Of a stretch of DNA of 64,000 nt, positions 56,812-64,000 are shown in pieces. The position numbers and the translations under genes are program-made. Source of the DNA: JACCZR01 sp035296565 (GTDB lineage: Bacteria > Actinomycetota > Thermoleophilia > Solirubrobacterales > Thermoleophilaceae). Position 1 is the stretch's first letter. Each line of letters starts with the position of its first letter. The notes beneath the pieces are model-generated. The model searched no databases. It was not told where the DNA came from and was given only the letters and a program-made list of their open reading frames with translations. The DNA lies in contig DATHAQ010000041.1 in the NCBI GenBank assembly GCA_035296565.1, positions 138,082 through 202,081 on the forward strand, read 5' to 3'.

Positions 56812-57777
56812 ATGGTCGATATCAGCCGGATGCGCGCACTCGTGCTCGCGGCGGGGCTCTGCCTGCTGCTCGCCGCCCCCGCTCAAGCGTCGACCGTCTC
56901 CGTCCAGGGCGCCGTCCTGCGCCTGCAGGCTGCCCCGGGCGAGCAGAACGACGTCGTCATCTCCGACTCCGGCGTGCAGGACGCGGGCGCTCAGCTCCAG
57001 GCCGGACCCGGGTGCGCGTCGCTGGTCGACTTCGGCGGGGTCTCCTGTCCAGGGGCCTCCCGCATCGAGGGGGACCTCGGCGACGGCTCGGACCGGGTGC
57101 GGGTCGAGTCCGCCCTGCCCACCGACCTTCACGGGGGCTCGGGTGACGACGAGCTATCCGGCGGCGCCGGCAACGACGTCCTCTCCGGCGACTCCGGCCG
57201 CGACTTCGCCGACGGCGGCGAGGGCGACGACCGCATCCTGCTGCGCGACCGCAAGCTCGACAGCGCCCTCTGCGGCGGCGGCGGCGACCATGTGCGGGCC
57301 GAGGTGCTCGACTCGCTCGACTACGCCTGCGAGACCGTCGACCTCGGGCCTCCGGGGCGGGTGGGGCGGCTGCGACCCTCGCGCAGTCCCAAGCGCTTCG
57401 TGCGGATCCCCGGCCAGAACGGCGAGCGGATCGACCGCCGCATCGTGGCCAACGTCGTCTACCTGATCCGCCGCTACAAGGTGCGCGGGGCGGCCGGCTA
57501 CGCGCTGCGCGGCCACAGCCGCCGCGGCGAGCACCCGCTCGGCCTGGCCACCGACCTCGTCCCCGGCCCGGGCGGCTCCTGGAGCAAGGTCGACCGGCTG
57601 GCCAAGTGGGCCGAGCCGCGCCAGAACCGCCCCCGCATGCCCTTCCGCTGGGTGGGTTACAACGGCGACAAAAATCACGGCCGCGGCGACCACCTCCACC
57701 TCTCCTGGCAGCACCGCGGCGGGCGCTTCGGCCGCCCGGCGCCGATCGTCTGGGCCTGGCGGGTCTCCCGCCGCTAG
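56812..57777 (+). CDS. Secreted RTX-repeat protein with M15-like C-terminal domain
   Basis: 321 residues; the ATG at 56830 (MRALVLAAG) gives a cleaner signal peptide ending in AAPAQA. Residues 108-150 are calcium-binding RTX nonapeptides ('LHGGSGDDELSGGAGNDVLSGDSGRDFADGGEGDDRI'). The C-terminal part has 'HSRRGEHPLGLATDLVP' and 'GDHLHLSWQH', the zinc-site layout of M15/VanY-type peptidases. It may bind the wall and cut peptidoglycan stem peptides. This combination is not one I know as a standard architecture. Confidence 0.7.
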   Translation: MVDISRMRALVLAAGLCLLLAAPAQASTVSVQGAVLRLQAAPGEQNDVVISDSGVQDAGAQLQAGPGCASLVDFGGVSCPGASRIEGDLGDGSDRVRVESALPTDLHGGSGDDELSGGAGNDVLSGDSGRDFADGGEGDDRILLRDRKLDSALCGGGGDHVRAEVLDSLDYACETVDLGPPGRVGRLRPSRSPKRFVRIPGQNGERIDRRIVANVVYLIRRYKVRGAAGYALRGHSRRGEHPLGLATDLVPGPGGSWSKVDRLAKWAEPRQNRPRMPFRWVGYNGDKNHGRGDHLHLSWQHRGGRFGRPAPIVWAWRVSRR

Positions 57778-57790
57778 CGTCGGGCGGCGT

Positions 57791-58750
57791 ATGGCCGCGC
57801 CGGGACAGACCGCCGCCGAGCTCTCCGAGCGCCTGCTGAAGGGCGACAAGCGCGCCCTCGCCCGCGCGATCTCCCTCGTGGAGAACGACGACCCCGAGGG
57901 CTGGGAGCTCGTGCGCGAGGTCTACCCCAGCACCGGCAAGTCGGCCGTCGTCGGCTTCACCGGCGCGCCCGGCGTGGGCAAGTCCACGCTGATCGGGAAG
58001 CTGGTGGAGCACGCGCGCGGCCGCGAGCGCGAGGTGGCCGTGCTCTCGATCGACCCCAGCTCACCCTTCACCAAGGGTGCCCTGCTGGGCGATCGCATCC
58101 GGCTGGCCGACCACTTCCTGGACCCGGGCGTGTTCATCCGCTCCATGGCCAGCCGCGGCTCGCTGGGAGGATTGAGCGAGGCCACGCTCCAGGCGGCGCT
58201 GCTCATGGACGCCAGCGGCAAGGACGACGTGATGTTGGAGACGGTGGGCGTCGGCCAGGCCGAGGTGGACATCATCGGCCACGCCGACACCGTCGTGCTC
58301 GTCCTCATGCCCGGCTCCGGCGACTCCGTCCAGGCGCTGAAGGCCGGGGTGATGGAGATCCCCGACGTGATCGTGGTCAACAAGTCCGACCACCCGCTGA
58401 CCGACACGATGGTCCGGGAGATCCGGGCCACGCTGTCGCTGGGCCCGCAGGAGGGCTGGCGCGTACCCATCGTGCAGACCGAGGCCCCGAAGGGACAGGG
58501 CATCGACGAGCTGGTCGAGAAGATCTCCGCGCACCGCGACTACATCGAGAGCGAGGGCACGCTCGAGACGCGCCGCGGGCGCAACCTGATGAACGAGGTG
58601 CTGGCCCTGGCCGGCGCCCGCATGCGCCGGCGCCTCGAGGACTCCACCCGAGAGGACCCCGAGGTCAAGGAGATGCTGGACGAGGTCGTGGCCCGCCGGC
58701 TCGACCCGGCCAGCGCCGCCGGCCGCCTGCTGGAGCGCGAGGCCCGATGA
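57791..58750 (+). CDS. meaB: MeaB/ArgK-type G protein
   Basis: 319 residues. Walker A 'GFTGAPGVGKSTLIGKLVEHAR' (about 55-76), 'SIDPSSPFTKGALLGDRIRLADH', 'VMLETVGVGQAEVDI' and the base-specific 'VIVVNKSDHP' are MeaB signatures. It guards and loads adenosylcobalamin for methylmalonyl-CoA mutase; the mutase itself is not in this window. TAGCGT lies 10 nt before the ATG. It overlaps the MFS start (ATGA). Confidence 0.95.
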   Translation: MAAPGQTAAELSERLLKGDKRALARAISLVENDDPEGWELVREVYPSTGKSAVVGFTGAPGVGKSTLIGKLVEHARGREREVAVLSIDPSSPFTKGALLGDRIRLADHFLDPGVFIRSMASRGSLGGLSEATLQAALLMDASGKDDVMLETVGVGQAEVDIIGHADTVVLVLMPGSGDSVQALKAGVMEIPDVIVVNKSDHPLTDTMVREIRATLSLGPQEGWRVPIVQTEAPKGQGIDELVEKISAHRDYIESEGTLETRRGRNLMNEVLALAGARMRRRLEDSTREDPEVKEMLDEVVARRLDPASAAGRLLEREAR

Positions 58751-60306
58751 GCTCCCGCCAGCGCTGGACCCTGGTGGCCGCCTGCGTGGGCACCTTCATG
58801 CTGCTGATCGACATCACGGTGGTGACCGTGGCGCTGCCGCAGATCCAGCGGGAGCTCCACGCGAGCTTTTCCGATCTGCAGTGGGTGATCGACGCCTACG
58901 CCCTCACGCTGGCGTCCTTCCTGCTCACCGCGGGCTCGGCGGCCGACCGCATCGGCCGGCGTAGGGTGTTCGTGTTCGGCCTCGCCCTCTTCACGCTGTC
59001 TTCGCTGGCCTGCGGCCTGGCGGGCAGCCCGGTCGCGTTGATCGTCTCCCGGGGCTTCCAGGGCGTGGGCGGCGCGGTCCTGTTCGCCACGTCGCTGGCC
59101 CTGCTGGCCGAGGAGTTCGAGGGCCGCCAGCGCGGTACCGCCTTCGGCATTTGGGGCGCCACCATCGGCGGCGCGGTCGCCGTGGGCCCGCTCGTCGGCG
59201 GCGTCCTGACGGACGGCCTGGGCTGGGAGTGGATCTTCCTGGTCAACCTGCCGGTGGGCGCCGCGGCGATCGCGCTCACGCTCGCCCGCGTCCCGGAGTC
59301 CCGCGACCCCGCCGCGCGCTCGATCGACGTTGCGGGCGTGCTCACCTTCTCCACCGCCCTGTTCTGCCTGATCTTCGCGATCGTCCGCGGTAACACGGAG
59401 GGCTGGGACAGCACGCTGATCGTGTCGCTGTTCGCAGCGGCCGTGGTGCTGCTCGCGGCCTTCGTGGTCGTGGAAGCGCGCATCAGGGAGCCGATGCTCG
59501 ACCTGATGCTGTTCCGCAAGCCGGCCTTCGGCGGCGCCTCGATCGTTGCCTTCGGCCTGAGCGCCGCGATGTTCTCGATGTTTCTTTACCTCGTCCTCTA
59601 CCTGCAGGGCGTGCTGGGCGCCGACCCGCTGGAGGCGGGCCTGTACTTCCTGCCGCTCTCGCTGGTCTCGTTCTTCGTCGCCCCGGTGGCCGGTCGCTTC
59701 GCAGCCCAGTTCCCGGTGCGGCTGTTTTTCGGAATCGGCCTCGGCACGGTGGGCGTCGGGCTGCTGCTCATGCGCGCTGTGGACGCCGACTCTGAGTGGA
59801 CCGCGCTGATCCCCGGCTTCGTAGCGGCGGGCATCGGTATCGGGATGGTCAACCCCGCGCTGGCGCAGACAGCGGTGGGGGTCGTGCCCCGCGCGCGCAG
59901 CGGCATGGGCTCGGGCATCAACACGACCTTCCGCCAGGTCGGCATCGCCACCGGCACCGCCGTCCTCGGCGCGATCTTCCAGGCCCGAGTGGAGGACCGC
60001 CTCACGAACGCCGGCGCCGTCCCGCGGGGCCGGGTCGCCCAGGCCGCCGAGGCGATCTCCGCCGGTCAGACCCGAGGCATCCCCGGCGCGCACGAGGCCT
60101 CCGTCGGCGCGCTCGACGAGATCCTGATCGTGGCCGCCATCATCGCCTTCGTCTGCGCCGCGCTGGGGCTGGCGCTCACCCGCGGCAGCGACTTCGTGGC
60201 CCCCGACGGCAGCAGCGAGCCGTCGCCGAACGCCGTGTCGAGCGCCAGCCAGAGCGAGAGCGCCACGGTCGCCACCGCCAGGGCCACGCCCAACCGGGGC
60301 ACGTGA
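58747..60306 (+). CDS. DHA2-type MFS transporter
   Basis: 519 residues, about 14 TM helices. 'TFMLLIDITVVTVALPQIQRELHASFSDLQWVIDAYALTLASFLLTAGSAADRIGRRRVFVFGL' has motif D1 and the loop 2-3 motif (GSAADRIGRRR), and 'VGGVLTDGLGWEWIFLVNLPVGAAAI' is motif C. It is a proton-driven drug/metabolite exporter of the EmrB/QacA group. The last about 35 residues are a non-membrane Ser/Pro tail that lies over the antisense end of the next gene. Confidence 0.92.
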   Translation: MSSRQRWTLVAACVGTFMLLIDITVVTVALPQIQRELHASFSDLQWVIDAYALTLASFLLTAGSAADRIGRRRVFVFGLALFTLSSLACGLAGSPVALIVSRGFQGVGGAVLFATSLALLAEEFEGRQRGTAFGIWGATIGGAVAVGPLVGGVLTDGLGWEWIFLVNLPVGAAAIALTLARVPESRDPAARSIDVAGVLTFSTALFCLIFAIVRGNTEGWDSTLIVSLFAAAVVLLAAFVVVEARIREPMLDLMLFRKPAFGGASIVAFGLSAAMFSMFLYLVLYLQGVLGADPLEAGLYFLPLSLVSFFVAPVAGRFAAQFPVRLFFGIGLGTVGVGLLLMRAVDADSEWTALIPGFVAAGIGIGMVNPALAQTAVGVVPRARSGMGSGINTTFRQVGIATGTAVLGAIFQARVEDRLTNAGAVPRGRVAQAAEAISAGQTRGIPGAHEASVGALDEILIVAAIIAFVCAALGLALTRGSDFVAPDGSSEPSPNAVSSASQSESATVATARATPNRGT

Positions 60307-61427
60307 CGCAGGCCCCAGGCCGCCAGCGGTACGGCCAGCGGTAGCACCGCCACCAGGTGGCGCGGCGGGAAGGCGCCGCCGGAGAGGGTCGGGGCGAGGA
60401 ACACCGCCACCAGAAGCTGGACGCCGATCACGGCGGCGCACAGGCCCGCGGCGCGCTCGGCCTTGCGCGCGCCCGGCAGCGCCCGGGCGAGGCCTCCGCG
60501 CGTCGAGCGCGCCAGCAGGAACAGGCCGCCGAAGGCCAGCGCCAGCACCGGGGCCCAGCGCAGCAGGCCCAGCCCCGGGTCCACGAACAGCGTGACCAGC
60601 CGCGGCGCGCGTTCGAGGTGGTCCAGGCCCTCGACTCCGCTCGGGTCCACCCCTGGCGGGTTGACCGAGTAGGGCGACAGCCCGCCGTACAGGGCCTGGT
60701 CGATGGCGATCCAGAAGGCCACCGAGAAGAAGGCGAGCTCCGTGCCGCCGACGGCGAGCAGGCGGCGCCTCACCCGCCACAGGTTGCGGGCGGCAACGAG
60801 TCCGACCAGCGCGGCCGCCGGGAGGTACTTCACCCCCAGCCACGGCACGAGGCCGAGCAGGGCGAACAGCACGAACGTCTCGCGGCGCGAGATCCGATCG
60901 TCCTGACGCAGGGCGAGCAGGGCCGCGCCGGCCAGGCAGACGCCGGCCGGGAGCTCGGGCAGCACCGAGGTGGCGTGCACCAGCAGCGGCGGCGAGAGAC
61001 CCACGGCGGCGGCCGTGCCGAGGGCCCAGGGGTCGGGCACGACGCGCAGCGCCAAGCGGTAGCCCAGGCAGACCGCCAGGGCGGCGATGGCGGCGAGCAG
61101 CAGCGACGCCCCCGTCGCCCCTGCCACCGCGAAGGCCGGAGCTATCAGCAGCGGCATCCCGATCCCCGTGGGCTCGAGCAGCTGACCCTCGCGCTGCTTG
61201 CCGATCGCCCGCACCGGTGCGGGCTGGTAGTCGCGGTAGGAGCCCTCGCGCAGGTCGTCGAGGACGTCGAAGTTGCCGTCCTCGACCAGCGACTGCGCCG
61301 CGAGCAGGACGTGCGACTCGTCGCCCGCGAAGCGCGACGAGCCCTCGGCCTCGAGGCCGGCCGTCAGGGCGTAGGCGAGAAAGAGCCCGGCGAAGAGGAG
61401 GGCGCTGCGGCGCAAGGCGCCGCGCAC
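60066..61427 (-). CDS. GT39/ArnT-like multi-pass glycosyltransferase-type membrane protein
   Basis: 453 residues from a GTG at 61427; another GTG at 61457 is possible. About ten TM helices. 'SSRFAGDESHVLLAAQSLVEDGNFDV' in the first outer loop carries the Asp-Glu pair of GT-C enzymes (GDESH). 'PPRHLVAVLPLAVPLAAWGL' is near the end. The last 50 or so residues ('RVSASPSAAQTKAMMAATIRISSSAP') are low in conservation and lie antisense to 241 bp of the MFS gene, so the natural stop was probably lost. Confidence 0.75.
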   Translation of the reverse strand: MRGALRRSALLFAGLFLAYALTAGLEAEGSSRFAGDESHVLLAAQSLVEDGNFDVLDDLREGSYRDYQPAPVRAIGKQREGQLLEPTGIGMPLLIAPAFAVAGATGASLLLAAIAALAVCLGYRLALRVVPDPWALGTAAAVGLSPPLLVHATSVLPELPAGVCLAGAALLALRQDDRISRRETFVLFALLGLVPWLGVKYLPAAALVGLVAARNLWRVRRRLLAVGGTELAFFSVAFWIAIDQALYGGLSPYSVNPPGVDPSGVEGLDHLERAPRLVTLFVDPGLGLLRWAPVLALAFGGLFLLARSTRGGLARALPGARKAERAAGLCAAVIGVQLLVAVFLAPTLSGGAFPPRHLVAVLPLAVPLAAWGLRHVPRLGVALAVATVALSLWLALDTAFGDGSLLPSGATKSLPRVSASPSAAQTKAMMAATIRISSSAPTEASCAPGMPRV

Positions 61428-61454
61428 GCTAGACCAGGCCCCGACGCGGCTGTC

Positions 61455-61508
61455 CACGTGTGGAAAACGCTCAGCGCCCTGACGAATTTCTCGAAGGGGT
61501 GCCGCGCC
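61455..61508. repeat. TCAG-N4-CTGA palindromic element, copy H
   Basis: GAAAACGCTCAG-CGCC-CTGACGAATTTCTCGAAGGGGTGC. Core pairs except for C/A at one step. It lies between two minus-strand genes. The right flank matches copy E. Confidence 0.6.
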
Positions 61509-61546
61509 CACCACCGAGGGCCGTCGGCACGGGAGCCGGCGCCGCC

Positions 61547-62308
61547 TCAGCCCAAGAAAGCGATCAGCGCCCGGTTGAACGCCTCCGAGTGCTCGATGTT
61601 GCAGAGGTGACGCCCGTGCGGCAGGGCCTCCAGCCGGGCGTCGGGCACCCGCTCGGCGATCGCCGCGCCTTCGCCGGGCGAGATGGACGGGTCGTCTGCC
61701 GCCGTGACCACCAGCGTGGGCAAGGCGAGGTCGCCGAGGCGGTCGCGCTCGTCGTGTCCGCTGATGGCCTCCGCGCTGCTCGCGTACCCCTCGGGCGGGG
61801 TACTGACCAGGGCTTCGCGGACCGAGCCCACCAGCTCGGGCTCGGCCTCTCGGAACTCGGGCGAGAACCAGCGGCCGATCGTGGCGTCGGCCACCGCTTC
61901 CACGCCCTGCTCGCGCACCGTGCCCGCCAGGGCACGCCAGTCCTCGGCCGGGCGTACTCGGTGCGCCGCGGTGCAGCACAACGCCAGGCGGTCGATGCGC
62001 TCGGGCGCGTGCACTCCCAGCCACACCCCGACCATGCCTCCCAGCGACAGCCCGCAAAACGACGCCCGCTCCATCTCCAGGCGGTCGAGCAGCTCGACCA
62101 CGTCGGCGCCCAGGTCGGCCATCGAGTACGGGCCCTCGGGAACCTCAGAGCGCCCGTGTCCGCGCGCGTCGTAGCGCAGCAGCCGGAAGCGCTCAGCGAG
62201 CGCGGGAAGCTGGCGGTCCCACATCTCGAGCGTGGTCCCGAGCGAGTTCGACAGCAACAGCACCGGCGCGTCCCCGGGGCCGTCGAGTCGGTGGTGGAGC
62301 TCGGGCAC
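61547..62308 (-). CDS. pcaD: 3-oxoadipate enol-lactonase-like hydrolase
   Basis: 253 residues from a GTG. 'VLLLSNSLGTTLEMWDRQLPALAERFRLLRYDARGHGRS' is the PcaD opening, the nucleophile is Ser in 'FCGLSLGGMVGVWLG', Asp in 'VTAADDPSISPGEG' and His in 'LPHGRHLCNIEHSEAFN'. Enol-lactonases act in aromatic degradation, but no other pca gene is here, so the precise substrate is uncertain. It follows the patatin gene by 4 bp and may be co-transcribed. Confidence 0.8.
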   Translation of the reverse strand: MPELHHRLDGPGDAPVLLLSNSLGTTLEMWDRQLPALAERFRLLRYDARGHGRSEVPEGPYSMADLGADVVELLDRLEMERASFCGLSLGGMVGVWLGVHAPERIDRLALCCTAAHRVRPAEDWRALAGTVREQGVEAVADATIGRWFSPEFREAEPELVGSVREALVSTPPEGYASSAEAISGHDERDRLGDLALPTLVVTAADDPSISPGEGAAIAERVPDARLEALPHGRHLCNIEHSEAFNRALIAFLG

Positions 62309-62312
62309 CGAG

Positions 62313-64000
62313 TCAGCCTGCCCGGATCCCCAGCGGTTCGAGCACTTCGGCCGCGGTGGAGGACAGCACGCGTCGCGCCGCTTCGGCGCCCTGGGCGCGC
62401 AGCGTGTCCAGGCGCTCCCACTCGGTCAGTCCGATGCCCTGCACCGACGGTGCGATGACCAGGTCGGCGTGGCGCTGGGCGGCCTCGGCGGTGTCGATGC
62501 TCCCCAGCACCACCGAGCGCATCAGCGTCTCGGTGAAGGTCGGCAGCGCGGCGTCCCAGCCGATCACCGCGCGCCGGGCCCAGCTGCTCAGCCGCTCGAG
62601 CCGGGGGCGCCGCACGCCGCCTGCCTTGCGGGCCGGCGCCTGGTAGCGCGCGCTCACGTCCACCGCGATCACCGGACCCTCGCCGCGACCGGCCATCGTC
62701 TCCACGGGCAGGTTGTTCAGCACGCCGCCGTCCACCAGCAGGCGGTCCTCCTGGCTCCTCGGCGGCGCGATTCCCGGCAGGCAGATGCTCGCTCCCACCG
62801 CCTCTCCCAGCACGCCGCGGCGGTGTACCACGAGCTCGGAGGACACGAGGTCGGAGCTCACGCAGAAGAACTCGCGCGGCAGCTCCTCGATCCGCTGGTC
62901 GCCAAATAGGCGCACCAGCATGGACTGGGCGCGGCGGCCGCGAACGAGCGCGGCGAGGGGGAGGGTGTAGTCGCCGATCGGGTTGCGCTTCACGAACTCC
63001 TCGCGCAGGCGCTCCTCGATCTCCTCGGGGGAGAGCCCCGTCGCAAACAGCGCCGCCACCAGCGCGCCCATGCTGCAGCCCCCGAGACGGTCGATCACTG
63101 CGCCCGCGTCCAGCAGCTCGCGCAGCACGCCGACGTGGGCCATCCCGCGCGCGCCGCCGCCGGAGAGCACCACCCCGGGCGAGCGCCCGCTCAGGCGCCG
63201 CGCCAGTCGGGCGACGGACTCGTCGCCGTCGACCAGGTGCACCGCCCGGGGCTGCAGCGCGGTCGCCCACCGGCGCACGTCGGCGCTCCCGAGGACGGCC
63301 AGGTCGGCGCCCCCCAGCCCCGCGACGGGCGCGGCGCCCCCGTCCACCACCGCGAGCACGCGGTCGGCCTGGCGCAGGCAGAAGCTGTCCCACTCCTCGC
63401 CGCGCCCCGGCTCGACGTGCAGCAGCACCTGGCCATGGGCTCGCTCGGCCTGGTCGAGCAGCTCGGCATACCCGTCCCCCGTGCCGGAGTCCTCGAGGGT
63501 CAGGAGGCCCACGTCGGCGAGCTCTGCGGCGAGCGCCTGGGTGAAGGACGCGCCGGCCTCGTGCTCGCAAAGGGTCGCCGCCGCGACGACGGGCGGCACC
63601 GGCTCGCGCGGCGTGGCCGCGACGCGGGTGCGCGCGAACTGCCCCGCGAGGGTGCGGCTCAGCGATGTCGCGAACAGCGGGTCGCCCTCGAGCAGCTCCA
63701 TGAAGGCCTCGCGGGAGACCTGCAGCAGCGCGCTGTCGCGCCGTGCGCGAACCGACGCCGAGCGCCGCTCGCCCGTGAGCAGCGCCAGCTCACCGAGCAC
63801 GCCGCCCGAGGGCACCGCGCGGATCACCGCCTCGCGGCCGCCTGACTCCTGCAGGATCTCGATGCGTCCCGAGCGCAGCACGTAGAGCGCGTCGGCCGGG
63901 TCGCCCTCGCGGAACAGCCAGTCGCCGGCGCGCAGCGCCCGCGGCTCGGCTCGCTCGGCGATGAGCGACACACTTTCCGCCGGCAGGTCCGCGAAGATCG
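62313..64000 (-). CDS. CNB-domain patatin-like phospholipase, 5' end outside window
   Basis: The frame stays open to the window edge: codons upstream of the GTG at 63971 read 'IFADLPAESVSLIAERAEPRALRAGDWLFREGDPADALYVLRSG', a cyclic-nucleotide-binding domain. A middle domain follows. The patatin part has the oxyanion 'VVLSGGGARGMAHVGVLREL', nucleophile Ser in 'LGGCSMGALVAAL' and Asp in 'LLVDGGVLNNLPVETM'. This is the layout of neuropathy-target-esterase-like bacterial proteins. It probably releases fatty acids from lipids under nucleotide or ligand control. Confidence 0.92.
   Translation of the reverse strand, partial: IFADLPAESVSLIAERAEPRALRAGDWLFREGDPADALYVLRSGRIEILQESGGREAVIRAVPSGGVLGELALLTGERRSASVRARRDSALLQVSREAFMELLEGDPLFATSLSRTLAGQFARTRVAATPREPVPPVVAAATLCEHEAGASFTQALAAELADVGLLTLEDSGTGDGYAELLDQAERAHGQVLLHVEPGRGEEWDSFCLRQADRVLAVVDGGAAPVAGLGGADLAVLGSADVRRWATALQPRAVHLVDGDESVARLARRLSGRSPGVVLSGGGARGMAHVGVLRELLDAGAVIDRLGGCSMGALVAALFATGLSPEEIEERLREEFVKRNPIGDYTLPLAALVRGRRAQSMLVRLFGDQRIEELPREFFCVSSDLVSSELVVHRRGVLGEAVGASICLPGIAPPRSQEDRLLVDGGVLNNLPVETMAGRGEGPVIAVDVSARYQAPARKAGGVRRPRLERLSSWARRAVIGWDAALPTFTETLMRSVVLGSIDTAEAAQRHADLVIAPSVQGIGLTEWERLDTLRAQGAEAARRVLSSTAAEVLEPLGIRAG

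Noticed and set aside
1..64000. tRNA, rRNA, riboswitch, integrase or transposase genes
   Set aside because: I looked for T-loop-like GGTTCGAATCC strings, long rRNA-like stretches and transposase motifs and saw none; a covariance-model scan would be decisive.

Overview
The window is a continuous stretch of very GC-rich chromosomal DNA (about 70% G+C by eye). It looks like a high-GC actinobacterium of the Thermoleophilia/Solirubrobacterales kind. That placement is inference from gene content: EgtB/EgtD ergothioneine genes, an RpoD sigma factor, paired ArsA-type ATPases, a cluster resembling the mycobacterial methylglucose lipopolysaccharide genes, three-subunit PntAB, many GTG/TTG starts, NTGA start/stop overlaps, and -10-like hexamers 6-10 nt before start codons. 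I saw no rRNA, tRNA, CRISPR array, integrase or transposase. The genes are mostly housekeeping and metabolic.

Layout. 1-6.8 kb: the end of an HxlR regulator, a Gly-rich membrane-anchored protein, an ArfB-like release factor, a PfkB sugar kinase, a secreted glycoside-hydrolase-like protein, an SDR, a ferritin-like diiron protein, an acidic repeat protein and a RemA-like regulator. 6.9-9.7 kb: pntA1-pntA2-pntB. 9.7-13.3 kb: a PAS/metallo-beta-lactamase pair facing a GNAT/DUF1152/DUF427/septum-formation-like group. 13.4-17 kb: a complete Opu/Osm-type osmoprotectant ABC transporter. 17-22.9 kb: a lipase-like hydrolase, a quinone oxidoreductase, a TetR regulator with its operator, an unusual thioesterase-hydrolase fusion, a SnoaL-like protein and a thiolase. 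23-28.9 kb: egtB-egtD, dodecin, a membrane protein with glpX, and moeA. 29-34.5 kb: a GGDEF cyclase, a LuxR-type response regulator, YihY, the sigma factor and PilT. 34.6-42.1 kb: AIM24, HxlR, a large unknown protein, two ArsA-type ATPases diverging from a ParA-FtsZ pair. 42.2-47.4 kb: gamma-glutamyltransferase, a LON-domain protein, a frameshifted photolyase and a membrane protein preceded by a 12-codon leader. 47.4-53.6 kb: methyltransferases, a CPBP protease, a GH57 enzyme, a GT4 transferase and an acyltransferase, which together resemble Rv3030-Rv3034c. 53.6-64 kb: a MacB-like ABC exporter, an RTX/M15 secreted protein, meaB, an MFS transporter, a membrane glycosyltransferase-like protein, a PcaD-like hydrolase and a CNB-patatin protein that runs off the end.

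The most unusual material lies between genes. One family of short hairpin elements (six copies) has a conserved GCGYYGG loop and stems with compensatory base changes; two tandem copies lie in frame between a thioesterase and a hydrolase, so that the two form a single open frame. A second family (eight copies) has a TCAG-N4-CTGA core, usually sits at gene 3' ends, and in two copies is a textbook bidirectional terminator. At two convergent gene ends the terminator element and flanking gene tails have been tandemly duplicated, leaving decaying gene fragments.
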